Shown here one piece after another: positions 26,695-34,351 of a stretch of DNA of 50,757 bases. Under the pieces are notes generated by a model, which saw only the letters and a list, made by a program, of their open reading frames with translations, was not told the DNA's origin and searched no databases. This stretch comes from Pseudomonadota bacterium (GTDB lineage: Bacteria; Pseudomonadota; Alphaproteobacteria; Caulobacterales; Caulobacteraceae): NCBI GenBank assembly GCA_963205025.1, contig CAUJHO010000087.1:1-50757 (forward strand), given 5' to 3'. A program made the translations under genes and the position numbers. Position 1 is the stretch's first letter; every line of letters begins with the position of its first letter.

Positions 26695-26805
26695 GGACAG
26701 GCCTGTGAAACGGTTGATCCGGGGTCATATCATGCCGGTATCGCGCTGCCGGATTAATTCACCGAAAGGTGGCACCCGGTCCGGCGGCCGGCAGATGCCG
26801 CCTAC

Positions 26806-26843
26806 GAAAAAGGCCCGGCGACCTTGTGAACCGCCGGGCCTTT
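26806..26843 (-). terminator. Rho-independent terminator downstream of tig
   Basis: On the minus strand a 10-bp stem, AGGCCCGGCG pairing with CGCCGGGCCT, is followed by TTTTT. It starts about 20 bases beyond the trigger-factor stop codon and ends the tig transcript before the secreted-protein gene. Confidence 0.85.
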
Positions 26844-26860
26844 GCTGAGGTCTGGAAGGA

Positions 26861-28204
26861 CTAGTCCTCGTCCTTGAACAGCTCTTCGCGCGAGACCTTC
26901 TTGTCGGTCACCTTGGCCTTTTCGAAGATCCAGTCGCACACCTTCTCTTCGTAGATCGGCGCGCGCAGCGCGTTGGTGGCGTTCGGATTCTGGCGATAGA
27001 AGTCCATCACCTGGCGCTCCTGGCCCGGATAGTTGCGGGCTTCGGCGACGATGGCGTTGGAGACCTCCTGGTCAGAAACGATCACGCCGGCGGCGCGTCC
27101 CATCTCGGCCAGCACCAGGCCCAGGCGCACCCGGCGCTCGGCGATCTTGTGGTAGTCGTCCTTGAGCTTCTTGTCTGACTTCTTGGCGTCTTCCTCGTCG
27201 AGACGACCGGCGGCCTTGTCGGCCTCGACCTGGCCCCAGATACCATCAAATTCGGCTTCCACCATGCGCGGCGGCAGCGGGAAGTCGTGGTCCTTGTCCA
27301 GGGCGTCGAGCAGCGCCCGCTTGAGCCGGAAGCGCGACTGGCGGTCGTTGCCGGACTGGAGGTTCTGCTTGACCAGTTCGTTCAGCTTTTCGAGGCTTTC
27401 AATGCCGATGGCCTTGGCGAATTCATCGTCGGCCTTGGCTTCCTTGGGGGCCTTCACGGCCTTGACCGTCACATCGAACACCGCGTCCTTGCCGGCCAGG
27501 TGGGCCGCGCCGTAGTCGGCCGGGAAGGTGACCTTGACCGCCGTTTCGTCGCCGACCTTGGCCCCCTTCAACTGGTCTTCAAAGCCCGGGATGAAGCGGC
27601 CCGAGCCGATGACCAGCGGTGCGTCAATCGCCGAGCCGCCTTCAAACGCTTCGTCGTCGATCTTGCCGACGAAGTCGATGATGACCTGGTCGCCCTCTGC
27701 GGCCTTGGGAGCCTTGCCGCCCTTGTCCTCATAGGTGGTGTTCTGGCTGGCCAGTTCGCTGACGGCCTCCTCGACTTCCTTGTCCGTGGGCTCGTGAACG
27801 GGGCGGGACAGCTTCAGGGTCGTCGCATCGACCGGGGTGAAGTCCGGCATCACCTCAAGGCTCATTTCGTAGGACAGGTCGGCCTTGCCGGCGACGACAT
27901 CCTCAATGTCGGTGATCGGGGTGATCTCGGCAGGGGCGGCCGGGCGCAGCTTGGCGTCGTCCAGGGCCTTCTGGCTGGAGGTGTTGACCTCGTCGTTGAT
28001 GATTTCACCCATCAGCTCGCGGCCGAACATCTTGCGGACGTGGGCGGCGGGAACCTTGCCGGGGCGGAAGCCCTTGAGCTTCATCGTCGGCGCGATCTCG
28101 GCGATTCGCGCATCAAGGCGCGAGCTGAGGTCGCCTTGCGGGATGGTCACCGCGATGACGCGCGACAGGCCTTCAGCGGATTTTTCGACGACTTGGATGG
28201 ACAT
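26861..28204 (-). CDS. tig: Trigger factor
   Basis: This 447-residue ribosome-associated chaperone and peptidyl-prolyl isomerase helps nascent proteins fold. The ribosome-binding loop signature is visible as LKGFRPGKVPAAHVRKMFG near residues 41-60. The FKBP-type domain starts at GDQVIIDFVGKIDDEAFEGG near residue 165, and a long helical C-terminal chaperone domain follows. It is monocistronic by terminator position, unlike the tig-clpP-clpX operon of many bacteria. Confidence 0.95.
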   Translation of the reverse strand: MSIQVVEKSAEGLSRVIAVTIPQGDLSSRLDARIAEIAPTMKLKGFRPGKVPAAHVRKMFGRELMGEIINDEVNTSSQKALDDAKLRPAAPAEITPITDIEDVVAGKADLSYEMSLEVMPDFTPVDATTLKLSRPVHEPTDKEVEEAVSELASQNTTYEDKGGKAPKAAEGDQVIIDFVGKIDDEAFEGGSAIDAPLVIGSGRFIPGFEDQLKGAKVGDETAVKVTFPADYGAAHLAGKDAVFDVTVKAVKAPKEAKADDEFAKAIGIESLEKLNELVKQNLQSGNDRQSRFRLKRALLDALDKDHDFPLPPRMVEAEFDGIWGQVEADKAAGRLDEEDAKKSDKKLKDDYHKIAERRVRLGLVLAEMGRAAGVIVSDQEVSNAIVAEARNYPGQERQVMDFYRQNPNATNALRAPIYEEKVCDWIFEKAKVTDKKVSREELFKDED

Positions 28205-28263
28205 GGGAGCGGTCTTCTACAGGACGGCGGCCCCGAGATCGGGTCGGCCGGGCGAATGGTGGC

Positions 28264-28294
28264 GAAACGCAAAAACGCCGCCCGCGAGGGCGGC
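28264..28294 (-). terminator. Terminator-like hairpin in the leader of tig
   Basis: On the minus strand GCCGCCC-TCGC-GGGCGGC (28294-28277) is followed by GTTTTTGCGTTT. It lies 60-90 bases upstream of the tig start on the same strand, where no upstream gene needs a terminator. It could be a transcription attenuator of tig or stop antisense reading from the tRNA-Leu/pyk side. Confidence 0.5.
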
Positions 28295-28390
28295 TGTTTC
28301 ACGGAAGCGGCCCTTATGTCGGGATAGGGGCGTCAGGTCAACGGCGCGCTTGCCGTTGGTGGAGGTGCCCGCTAGGGAGCGAGCGAACCT

Positions 28391-28475
28391 GCGGATGTGG
28401 CGGAACTGGTAGACGCACTGGATTTAGGTTCCAGCGCCGCAAGGCGTGGAGGTTCGAGTCCTCTCATCCGCACCA
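28391..28475 (+). tRNA. tRNA-Leu (anticodon TAG)
   Basis: A class II tRNA: acceptor GCGGATG/CATCCGC, anticodon stem CTGGA/TCCAG with loop TTTAGGT (anticodon TAG), a long variable arm, T-arm GAGG-TTCGAGT-CCTC. The CCA end is encoded. Confidence 0.97.
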
Positions 28476-28507
28476 GGGCCCCTCGGGCCAATGTTGGCGT
28501 TCAGGCA

Positions 28508-28527
28508 TGATGACACCGGTGTCATCA
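28508..28527. promoter_or_regulatory. Perfect 20-bp palindrome upstream of pyk, probable operator
   Basis: TGATGACACCGGTGTCATCA is perfectly self-complementary. It lies between tRNA-Leu and pyk, 76 bases before the pyk start. Its central CG and length resemble LacI-family operators. Which regulator binds is unknown. Confidence 0.6.
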
Positions 28528-28603
28528 CATGTTACGCAAGGTCGGCTTTGATCCGACGAAGCGTGCGTTTAAAGCCGGTAACGACACGGAGGATTCGATC
28601 TGC

Positions 28604-30031
28604 ATGACCCGCGCCCGCCGCGCCCGCATCGTCGCAACGATTGGACCGGCCAGCCGCGAGCCGGGCCAGATCAAGGCTCTGGCCAAGGCGGGCGTTGACG
28701 TTTTTCGTCTGAATTTCAGCCACGGCAGCCACGACGACCATGCTGTGGCCTTTAAGGCGATCCGAGGGGCGGAACTGGCTTTGCGCCGGCCGCTGGGAAT
28801 CCTGGCGGACCTTCAGGGGCCGAAACTCAGACTGGGCAAGTTCGCCGAGGGTGCCATCGACCTGACGGCGGGCCAGCGCCTGCGCCTGGATCTCGACGAC
28901 ACTGCGGGCGACGACCAGCGGGTGGGGATGCCGCACCCCGAGATCTTCCAGGCGCTGGGGCCCGGCTCCCTGCTGCTGCTGGATGACGGCAAGGTCAGGC
29001 TGCGCGTCGAGGCTGCCGGCGACGACTTCGCCGACACGGTGGTGGAGGCCGGCGAGCGCTTGTCGGACCGCAAGGGTGTGGCGGTGCCCGGCGGCACCAT
29101 CCCGATTTCGGCCCTGACCGACAAGGATCTGACTGACCTGGCCTTTGCCCTGCGCCTGGGTGTCGATTGGGTCGCCCTGTCCTTCGTCCAGCGCGCCGAG
29201 GACATGGCCGAGCTGAAGAAGCTGGTCGCGGGCCGCGCGGCCTGTCTGGCGAAGATCGAGAAGCCGGCGGCCCTGGAACAGCTCGACTCCATCCTCGACT
29301 ATTCGGACGGCGTCATGGTCGCGCGCGGCGACCTGGGGGTGGAATGCCTGCCCGAAGAGGTCCCGGTCGCCCAGAAGACCATCCTGCGCGCGGCGCGCAA
29401 CCGCGGGGTGCCCGCCATCGTCGCCACCCAGATGCTGGAGTCCATGACCAGCGCCCCCGCGCCGACGCGGGCCGAGGCCTCCGACGTCGCCAATGCCGTC
29501 TATGAGGGGGCCGACGCCCTGATGCTGTCAGCCGAAACGGCGGCCGGGAAATATCCGCTCGAAGCGGTGCAGGTGATGGACCGGATCATGGAGCGGGTCG
29601 AGGCTGATCCGCGCTGGCCCACCCTGATGGACGCCGAGCATGCCGGCATGGACGATGTCGACGCCGATGCCCTGGTCGCGGCCGCCCGCAAGGCGGCCGA
29701 GGCGGCTTCGACGGCCTGCGTGGTGGTCTTTACCACGACGGGGGGAACGGCTCGGCGCATGGCCCGCGAACGGCCCCTGCAGCCGGTCATCGCCTTGACG
29801 CCGTCGCCTGACACGGCCCGGCGACTGGCGCTGGTCTGGGGGCTGGAGCCGCGCCTGGGTCAGCAGCCCGCCACCCTGGAGGACGTCACCGAGGACGCGG
29901 TCCGACACGCGGTCGATGCCGGCCTCGCCAGCCCTGGGCAGCGGGTCCTGATCCTGGCCGGAACGCCCTTCGGCGCGCCGGGGGCCGCCAACCTGCTGCG
30001 CCTGGCCCACGCGCCGACCGGGCGTGGATAA
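28604..30031 (+). CDS. pyk: Pyruvate kinase
   Basis: This 475-residue enzyme converts phosphoenolpyruvate and ADP to pyruvate and ATP. The TIM-barrel signatures are clear: ARIVATIGPAS at the start, RLNFSHGSH, ADLQGPKLR, AKIEKPAALE, MVARGDLGVE and ATQMLESM, followed by the C-terminal domain. ATG 28604 has GGAGG at 11-base spacing. A palindromic site upstream suggests repressor control by a sugar or central-metabolite signal. A terminator follows at 30138. Confidence 0.95.
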   Translation: MTRARRARIVATIGPASREPGQIKALAKAGVDVFRLNFSHGSHDDHAVAFKAIRGAELALRRPLGILADLQGPKLRLGKFAEGAIDLTAGQRLRLDLDDTAGDDQRVGMPHPEIFQALGPGSLLLLDDGKVRLRVEAAGDDFADTVVEAGERLSDRKGVAVPGGTIPISALTDKDLTDLAFALRLGVDWVALSFVQRAEDMAELKKLVAGRAACLAKIEKPAALEQLDSILDYSDGVMVARGDLGVECLPEEVPVAQKTILRAARNRGVPAIVATQMLESMTSAPAPTRAEASDVANAVYEGADALMLSAETAAGKYPLEAVQVMDRIMERVEADPRWPTLMDAEHAGMDDVDADALVAAARKAAEAASTACVVVFTTTGGTARRMARERPLQPVIALTPSPDTARRLALVWGLEPRLGQQPATLEDVTEDAVRHAVDAGLASPGQRVLILAGTPFGAPGAANLLRLAHAPTGRG

Positions 30032-30137
30032 GGCGTGTTCCTGCGGTTGACAGCCGCTTGTCGCATCTAACGCGCGGCACCCGGAACAAGGGCAGGGCTC
30101 AACCCGGTTCCAACCCGGCGAGCCGTGCTCTAGCAAG

Positions 30138-30173
30138 AAGCCCCGGACCTTGCGATCCGGGGCTTTGCGTTTC
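30138..30173. terminator. Terminator hairpin between pyk and the RcnB-like gene
   Basis: AAGCCCCGGA (30138-30147) pairs with TCCGGGGCTT (30156-30165) across an 8-base loop, followed on the plus strand by TTTGCGTTTCTT. It lies between two convergent genes and could serve both, though only the plus side has a T-rich tail. Confidence 0.75.
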
Positions 30174-30188
30174 TTGCCTGGCCGGCGG

Positions 30189-31043
30189 CTACCAGCGCCA
30201 CACCTGATAGGCGGTGTCGATGATGTAGCCATCGAACAGGTCGACCAGGAAGATGCTGTTGTCGACATAGACCCAGGCACAGCCCGAAGGCGGGGCCGGC
30301 AGGCCGTACCAGGCCCAGTCGTGGACGCGGTAGCGCCAGAACACGTTCGGCAGATAGTCACCGATCTGGTAGCTGCGGCCATAGTACTGACGCGGCACCG
30401 AGTAGTAGCCATAGCCGGGCGCGAAATAGAAGTTCACGCGCAGGCCGCTGTAGCCCCGGAACCAGTTGTTGTTCCGCCACCAGCTGCCGGTGTGGCGACG
30501 GTTGAAGCTGTTGCGCCAGTGATCGTGGTTCCAGCTGCCGCGATAGTGGTCACGGTCGCGGTCCCGGTCACGACGCCATTCCGGCCGGCTGCGGTCACGA
30601 CGGTCCCAGCCACCATTGTGGCCGTTGCCGCCGCGGTTCCAGTCGCCGCGATCTCCGCCGCCCTGCTGACCGCCACGGTCCCAGCCGCCACGATCTCCAC
30701 CGCCTTGCCGACCGCCCCGATCCCAGCCGCCGCGATCACCGCCGCCTTGCTGACCGCCCCGGTCCCAGCCGCCACGATCACCGCCGCCTTGCCGGCCGCC
30801 ACGATCACCGCCGCCTTGCTGGCCACCACGATCACCGCCGCCTTGCTGGCCGCCGCCGCGTCGTCCGCCGCGATCACCTCGGTCGCGTCGGGATCCGTCC
30901 TGGGCGGCCTGGCCACGGGCCGCCGCCTCGGCGATTGTCTCGATGACGCTGTTGGGCCGCTCCTGGGCCTGGACCGAGCCGGCCGCAAAGGCGGGCCCCG
31001 TCGCGGTGAGGAGGGCCACGGTCATCACCAGTGTCTTTTTCAT
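30189..31043 (-). CDS. RcnB-like exported protein with Gly/Arg/Gln-rich repeats
   Basis: This 284-residue exported protein has a Sec signal peptide (KKTLVMTVALLTATGPAFA). The middle (about residues 55-135) is a low-complexity repeat of GGxQGGGDRGG units with GWDRGG insertions. It ends with a domain (about residues 205-284) resembling RcnB-family periplasmic proteins linked to nickel/cobalt homeostasis: YQIGDYLPNVFWRYRVHDW, GLPAPPSGCAWVYVDN, and LVDLFDGYIID. GGAAGG lies 6 bases before ATG 31043. Metal binding is inferred from the family. Confidence 0.85.
   Translation of the reverse strand: MKKTLVMTVALLTATGPAFAAGSVQAQERPNSVIETIAEAAARGQAAQDGSRRDRGDRGGRRGGGQQGGGDRGGQQGGGDRGGRQGGGDRGGWDRGGQQGGGDRGGWDRGGRQGGGDRGGWDRGGQQGGGDRGDWNRGGNGHNGGWDRRDRSRPEWRRDRDRDRDHYRGSWNHDHWRNSFNRRHTGSWWRNNNWFRGYSGLRVNFYFAPGYGYYSVPRQYYGRSYQIGDYLPNVFWRYRVHDWAWYGLPAPPSGCAWVYVDNSIFLVDLFDGYIIDTAYQVWRW
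30649..30870 (-). repeat. Tandem repeat, 42-bp and 27-bp units inside the RcnB-like gene
   Basis: Six units starting CGATC(A/T)CC follow each other at 30649, 30691, 30733 (42 bp each), 30775, 30802 (27 bp each) and 30829. The 27-bp unit is the 42-bp unit without its 15-bp tryptophan-coding part. Both lengths are multiples of three, so frame is kept. Confidence 0.85.
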
Positions 31044-31164
31044 GATCAACCTTCCCATAGGGTCTTGGTCCAGCCCTTGATCGACAACATGATCGTCTGG
31101 GGATGAACCCGGTCTGAACTGGTCCTGACGCCCCCTGACGATCAAGATGAACGAGGAACTACCG

Positions 31165-31887
31165 ATGCGCCGCCCGATTGAACTCTACTACTGGCCGACG
31201 CCCAACGGCTGGAAAATAAGCATAGCCCTGGAGGAGATGGGTCTGCCGTACGAGCTCAGGCCGGTGAACATCGGCAAGGGCGAACAGTTCGACCCGGCCT
31301 TCCAGGTCATCAGCCCGAACGGCCGGATGCCGGCCATCATCGACCCGGAGGGGGACGAGGGCCGGCCCCTGGCGATCTTCGAATCCGGGGCGATCCTCCA
31401 GCACCTGGGCCGGGTGTCCGGCCGATTCTATCCCGCGAACCCCGGTCAGAGGGCTCAGGTCGAACAGTGGCTGTTCTGGCAGGTCGGGGGCCTGGGCCCC
31501 ATGGCGGGCCAGACCCACCACTTCCGCCAGTATGCGCCGGCCATGGTCAAGGACCAGCGCCAACTGGCCTATGGCGTGCGGCGTTACACCGATGAAGTGC
31601 GCCGTCTCTATAGTGTGCTGGATCGTCGGCTGGCGGATCGCGACTATGTCGCCGGCGACTATTCCATCGCCGACATGGCGATCTGGCCGTGGATGGTGCC
31701 CCATCGCAATCAGGGTCAGCACCTGGATCGAACGCCGAACCTCAAGGCCTGGTTCGAGCGGGTGGGCGCGCGCGATGCTGTTCAGAAAGGCTTTGCCCTG
31801 GGCCGGGATCTGCGCGGAGACCTGGCGGCGGCCGGAGCTAAGGCCGAGGCCGCGCGTCGGATCCTGTTCGGTCAACGCGAAGTGTGA
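31165..31887 (+). CDS. Glutathione S-transferase family protein (YfcG/Ure2p-like)
   Basis: This 240-residue protein has an N-terminal thioredoxin-like GST domain (about residues 1-85; TPNGWKISIALEEMGLPYE, then PNGRMPAIID and FESGAILQHLG) and a helical C-terminal domain with YSIADMAIWPW. The TPNGxK and FESGAIL patterns match the YfcG/nu-class disulfide reductases. ATG 31165 has GAGGA at 7-base spacing; the ATG at 31147 is too close to its surroundings to be preferred. Confidence 0.9.
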   Translation: MRRPIELYYWPTPNGWKISIALEEMGLPYELRPVNIGKGEQFDPAFQVISPNGRMPAIIDPEGDEGRPLAIFESGAILQHLGRVSGRFYPANPGQRAQVEQWLFWQVGGLGPMAGQTHHFRQYAPAMVKDQRQLAYGVRRYTDEVRRLYSVLDRRLADRDYVAGDYSIADMAIWPWMVPHRNQGQHLDRTPNLKAWFERVGARDAVQKGFALGRDLRGDLAAAGAKAEAARRILFGQREV

Positions 31888-31978
31888 ATCAGGACTTTCC
31901 AGAGTCTATCCAGAGCCTTAACAGACTGATTGGATTTCACTTTTTCTTAGCGAAAAACCCGCGAATCGGCCTCTGCGG

Positions 31979-31993
31979 TTAACTCTACCTTCA
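31979..31993 (+). promoter_or_regulatory. Weak candidate CtrA site before the Sel1-like gene
   Basis: TTAACTCTACCTTCA is TTAA-N7-TTCA, one mismatch from TTAA-N7-TTAA. It lies 64 bases upstream of the Sel1-like start. A poorer half-match occurs at 31918-31932. Chance occurrence is quite possible. Confidence 0.25.
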
Positions 31994-32057
31994 GGGGAGA
32001 GGCGCTTTCATCACGTCATCAGGACAGGACCAGAAGGGTCCTTGAGAGGGAATGACG

Positions 32058-32345
32058 ATGCAAACGCAGATGGAAACGGCCGAAAGCCTGCCCCTGCCGA
32101 CGCCGGAAATGTCGGGTGACGACCTGTTCAAACTGGGTCTCATGTATTCGACCGGCCAGAACGGCGCTCCGCTGGACCTAGTTTCAGCGCACATGATCTT
32201 CAACCTGGCTGCCATGAAGGGGTCGGAAGAGGCGCGCATCTATCGCCGCGAGCTGGCCTCGGAGATGGAGCGTGAAGATGTGGCCGAGGCCCAGCGCGCC
32301 GCGCGCCGCTGGCTCGATGCCGGCAGCGCCGATCTCGCCGCCTAG
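32058..32345 (+). CDS. Small Sel1-repeat-like protein
   Basis: This 95-residue protein has a single Sel1-like (TPR-like) unit: LFKLGLMYSTGQNGAPLDLVSAHMIFNLAAMKG, followed by an amphipathic helix with many charged residues. Sel1 units mediate protein-protein contacts, so it may be an adaptor. ATG 32058 is preferred because GAGAGGG lies 7 bases upstream; for the ATG at 32052 that site is too close. Its stop overlaps the convergent DUF2236 gene by four bases. Confidence 0.75.
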   Translation: MQTQMETAESLPLPTPEMSGDDLFKLGLMYSTGQNGAPLDLVSAHMIFNLAAMKGSEEARIYRRELASEMEREDVAEAQRAARRWLDAGSADLAA

Positions 32346-33229
32346 CGATCCATGAACTGACCCGGCGGGAGCAGCCGCCGGTTGGGGGAACCGTCAAAGG
32401 CCCAGCGCAGGGTGCGGGCCAGGACCCAGGCCCCCTCGCGGACCGCCGGACGCGACAGGCGAGAGGTCTTGAGACCGTGCATCGCCCGCGCCCAGTCCGG
32501 CAACAGATCCACCGCCGCCTGCATCAACACCTTTGACGGGACCGTCGCGATCGCCGGGCCGACCGTCTGATCCAGAACAAGCCCGGCGACCTCCCGCGTG
32601 CGGTGGTCGACCGCCAGCTCTGGGCGCATCTGCGCGATCAGGGCCCCGGCTTCGGCCCGTGTCACCGGCACAGGGTCGGCCCCAAGGGCGCGACCGATGA
32701 CGGCGACCTCCTCGAAATAACGATCCTGTTCCGCCCGGCCCATCCGCGGCTCGCCATAGGCGATCCAGGCGTCCAGAAAGCTGATTGCCTCGGTCACATG
32801 AACCCAGGCCAGCAGGCGCGGATCATTGGCCTGATACGGCGTGCCGTCGGGCAGGGTGCCGTGGACATGATCGTGGATCCTGCGGACCCTGGCGATCAGG
32901 GCCTGGCCTTCCTCAGCATGGTCATAGGTGGTGCGGGCGATGAACTTCGCCGTCGCCCTCAGACGGGCCATCATGTCGTTCCTGAAATCGGAATGGTCCC
33001 AGACCCCGGCCAGCACCGACGGGTGCAGCATCTGCAGCATCAGGCTGGCCACCCCGCCGATCAGCATGGTCACCACATCGCCATGCACCCTCCACGCCAC
33101 CGAATCCGACGCGAACAGGGCGTCGGCCCGCCGCGTGACGGGTCGCTCGCCCTTTGATGCATCATTGAACAGGCGCGTGACCTGGGCGCGGAGCGCGGCG
33201 CGAGCGAAGTCTGAGGGACGGCTAGACAC
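32342..33229 (-). CDS. DUF2236 family protein (MpaB/rubber-oxygenase-like)
   Basis: This 295-residue protein belongs to the DUF2236 family, related to the catalytic domain of latex-clearing oxygenases and fungal MpaB. Family motifs visible are WRVHGDVVTMLIGGVASLML, MLHPSVLAGVWDHS, the His-containing IHDHVHG, and LLAWVHVTEAISFL with a conserved His. Some members bind haem b; whether this one does is inference. No signal peptide is seen. Confidence 0.85.
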   Translation of the reverse strand: MSSRPSDFARAALRAQVTRLFNDASKGERPVTRRADALFASDSVAWRVHGDVVTMLIGGVASLMLQMLHPSVLAGVWDHSDFRNDMMARLRATAKFIARTTYDHAEEGQALIARVRRIHDHVHGTLPDGTPYQANDPRLLAWVHVTEAISFLDAWIAYGEPRMGRAEQDRYFEEVAVIGRALGADPVPVTRAEAGALIAQMRPELAVDHRTREVAGLVLDQTVGPAIATVPSKVLMQAAVDLLPDWARAMHGLKTSRLSRPAVREGAWVLARTLRWAFDGSPNRRLLPPGQFMDR

Positions 33230-33370
33230 ATCTGCCCGTTAGCACGGCGCGATTGGCGCACGCCATCGAAGGGCGGGCCCTAGCCATCGTCTCAGAAAGG
33301 TTTCGTCAGTGGTCGGCGCTCCAGGTCGCATGGACCATGCGGTGCTGTTCAAACTTGTGAGGGTGATCCG

Positions 33371-34321
33371 ATGACACCGAACCGCCGTCTGTTGATGCTT
33401 GGGGGACTGGCCTTGGGCCTGATGCCGTTCGAAGCTAACGCCCGCAGGCTGTCGCTAGCCCAGGAGCCCAGCCGCGACTTCACCGATGTTCGCTTCAATA
33501 TCGCCCAGGGACGGGCGGTTCGCCATCGCCCGAAGGTGGCGGTCGCCAGCTATGGCGTCAGCTATTTTTACACCGGTCGGACGCAGACGATGAATAGTGA
33601 CGGTGGGGCCCTCGTCAACACGGCCCTCTACGGCGTAAGTCCCGCAATGATGGCGGAGGTTGCCGAGGCGGGGTGTCAGGATTTGCGCGCTCGCCTCGCG
33701 GCGGCAGGCGAAACGGTGGTCAGTGCGGAAGAGACACGCGCGGCTGTGGCTGCGGCAGGCACGTCCATGCGGGAAGGGAACGTCAATTCCGGCCAGGGCA
33801 CGTTTGACGGCGTCACAGTCGCACAGCGCTGGATGACTGTCGGGTCTCAGACGGCGCCAATGGTGACCGGCTATTCGGGTGAAGCGAACAGCATGATCGC
33901 GGGCCTTCAAACCCGTAACCGTCTGGCAACGGCCTCGGCCCAGCTGGATGCCATCATGCTGACGCCGGTAATATGGATTGATTACGCCGAGATGGGACGC
34001 TCACGTACCCGCGTAGAGGGGCGTGCGGCGATCGGTGTTCGGGGCTCCCCATCCGGCTTCATCGCTTCGGCGGCGGATGCGCGGGGGCGTTTGGTGATGG
34101 CCACCCTGATACCGACGGAAAACCACTATTCGGACCGGCCCTACCTCGCTGATATCCGCAGTCAAGACGGCACATCCGACCTGCAGGCTTTGGCCAACGT
34201 CAATGCTCGTGACGCGCGGATTCTGGCCAATCCTCTCCTGTGGACCGACATCGCGACGGATGCGCTGCGCGGCTATAATACCGGCCTGACTAACGCCATC
34301 CGCGAAATCAGGAGCAGTTGA
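33371..34321 (+). CDS. Exported protein of unknown function
   Basis: This 316-residue protein starts NRRLLMLGGLALGLMPFEANA, a signal peptide with a twin-Arg pair that could use the Sec or Tat route. The mature protein has KVAVASYGVSYFYTGRTQ and GRAAIGVRGSPSGFI but no motif I recognise. It has only one Cys. A GGGTG precedes the ATG by six bases. The wobble positions look a little less GC-rich than in its neighbours, which could reflect transfer, but I could not measure this. Confidence 0.7.
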   Translation: MTPNRRLLMLGGLALGLMPFEANARRLSLAQEPSRDFTDVRFNIAQGRAVRHRPKVAVASYGVSYFYTGRTQTMNSDGGALVNTALYGVSPAMMAEVAEAGCQDLRARLAAAGETVVSAEETRAAVAAAGTSMREGNVNSGQGTFDGVTVAQRWMTVGSQTAPMVTGYSGEANSMIAGLQTRNRLATASAQLDAIMLTPVIWIDYAEMGRSRTRVEGRAAIGVRGSPSGFIASAADARGRLVMATLIPTENHYSDRPYLADIRSQDGTSDLQALANVNARDARILANPLLWTDIATDALRGYNTGLTNAIREIRSS

Positions 34322-34351
34322 GGTCGTCCAGCGCCAGTGCCAGGCGTCGCC

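Noticed and set aside
30150-31106. 318-codon frame rich in Ala, Val and Thr on the plus strand
   Set aside because: It is the complement of the repeat in the RcnB-like gene, which has a signal peptide, a ribosome-binding site and a family domain.
31918-31932. Second CtrA-like site (TTAA-N7-ATTG)
   Set aside because: Only half of the motif fits.
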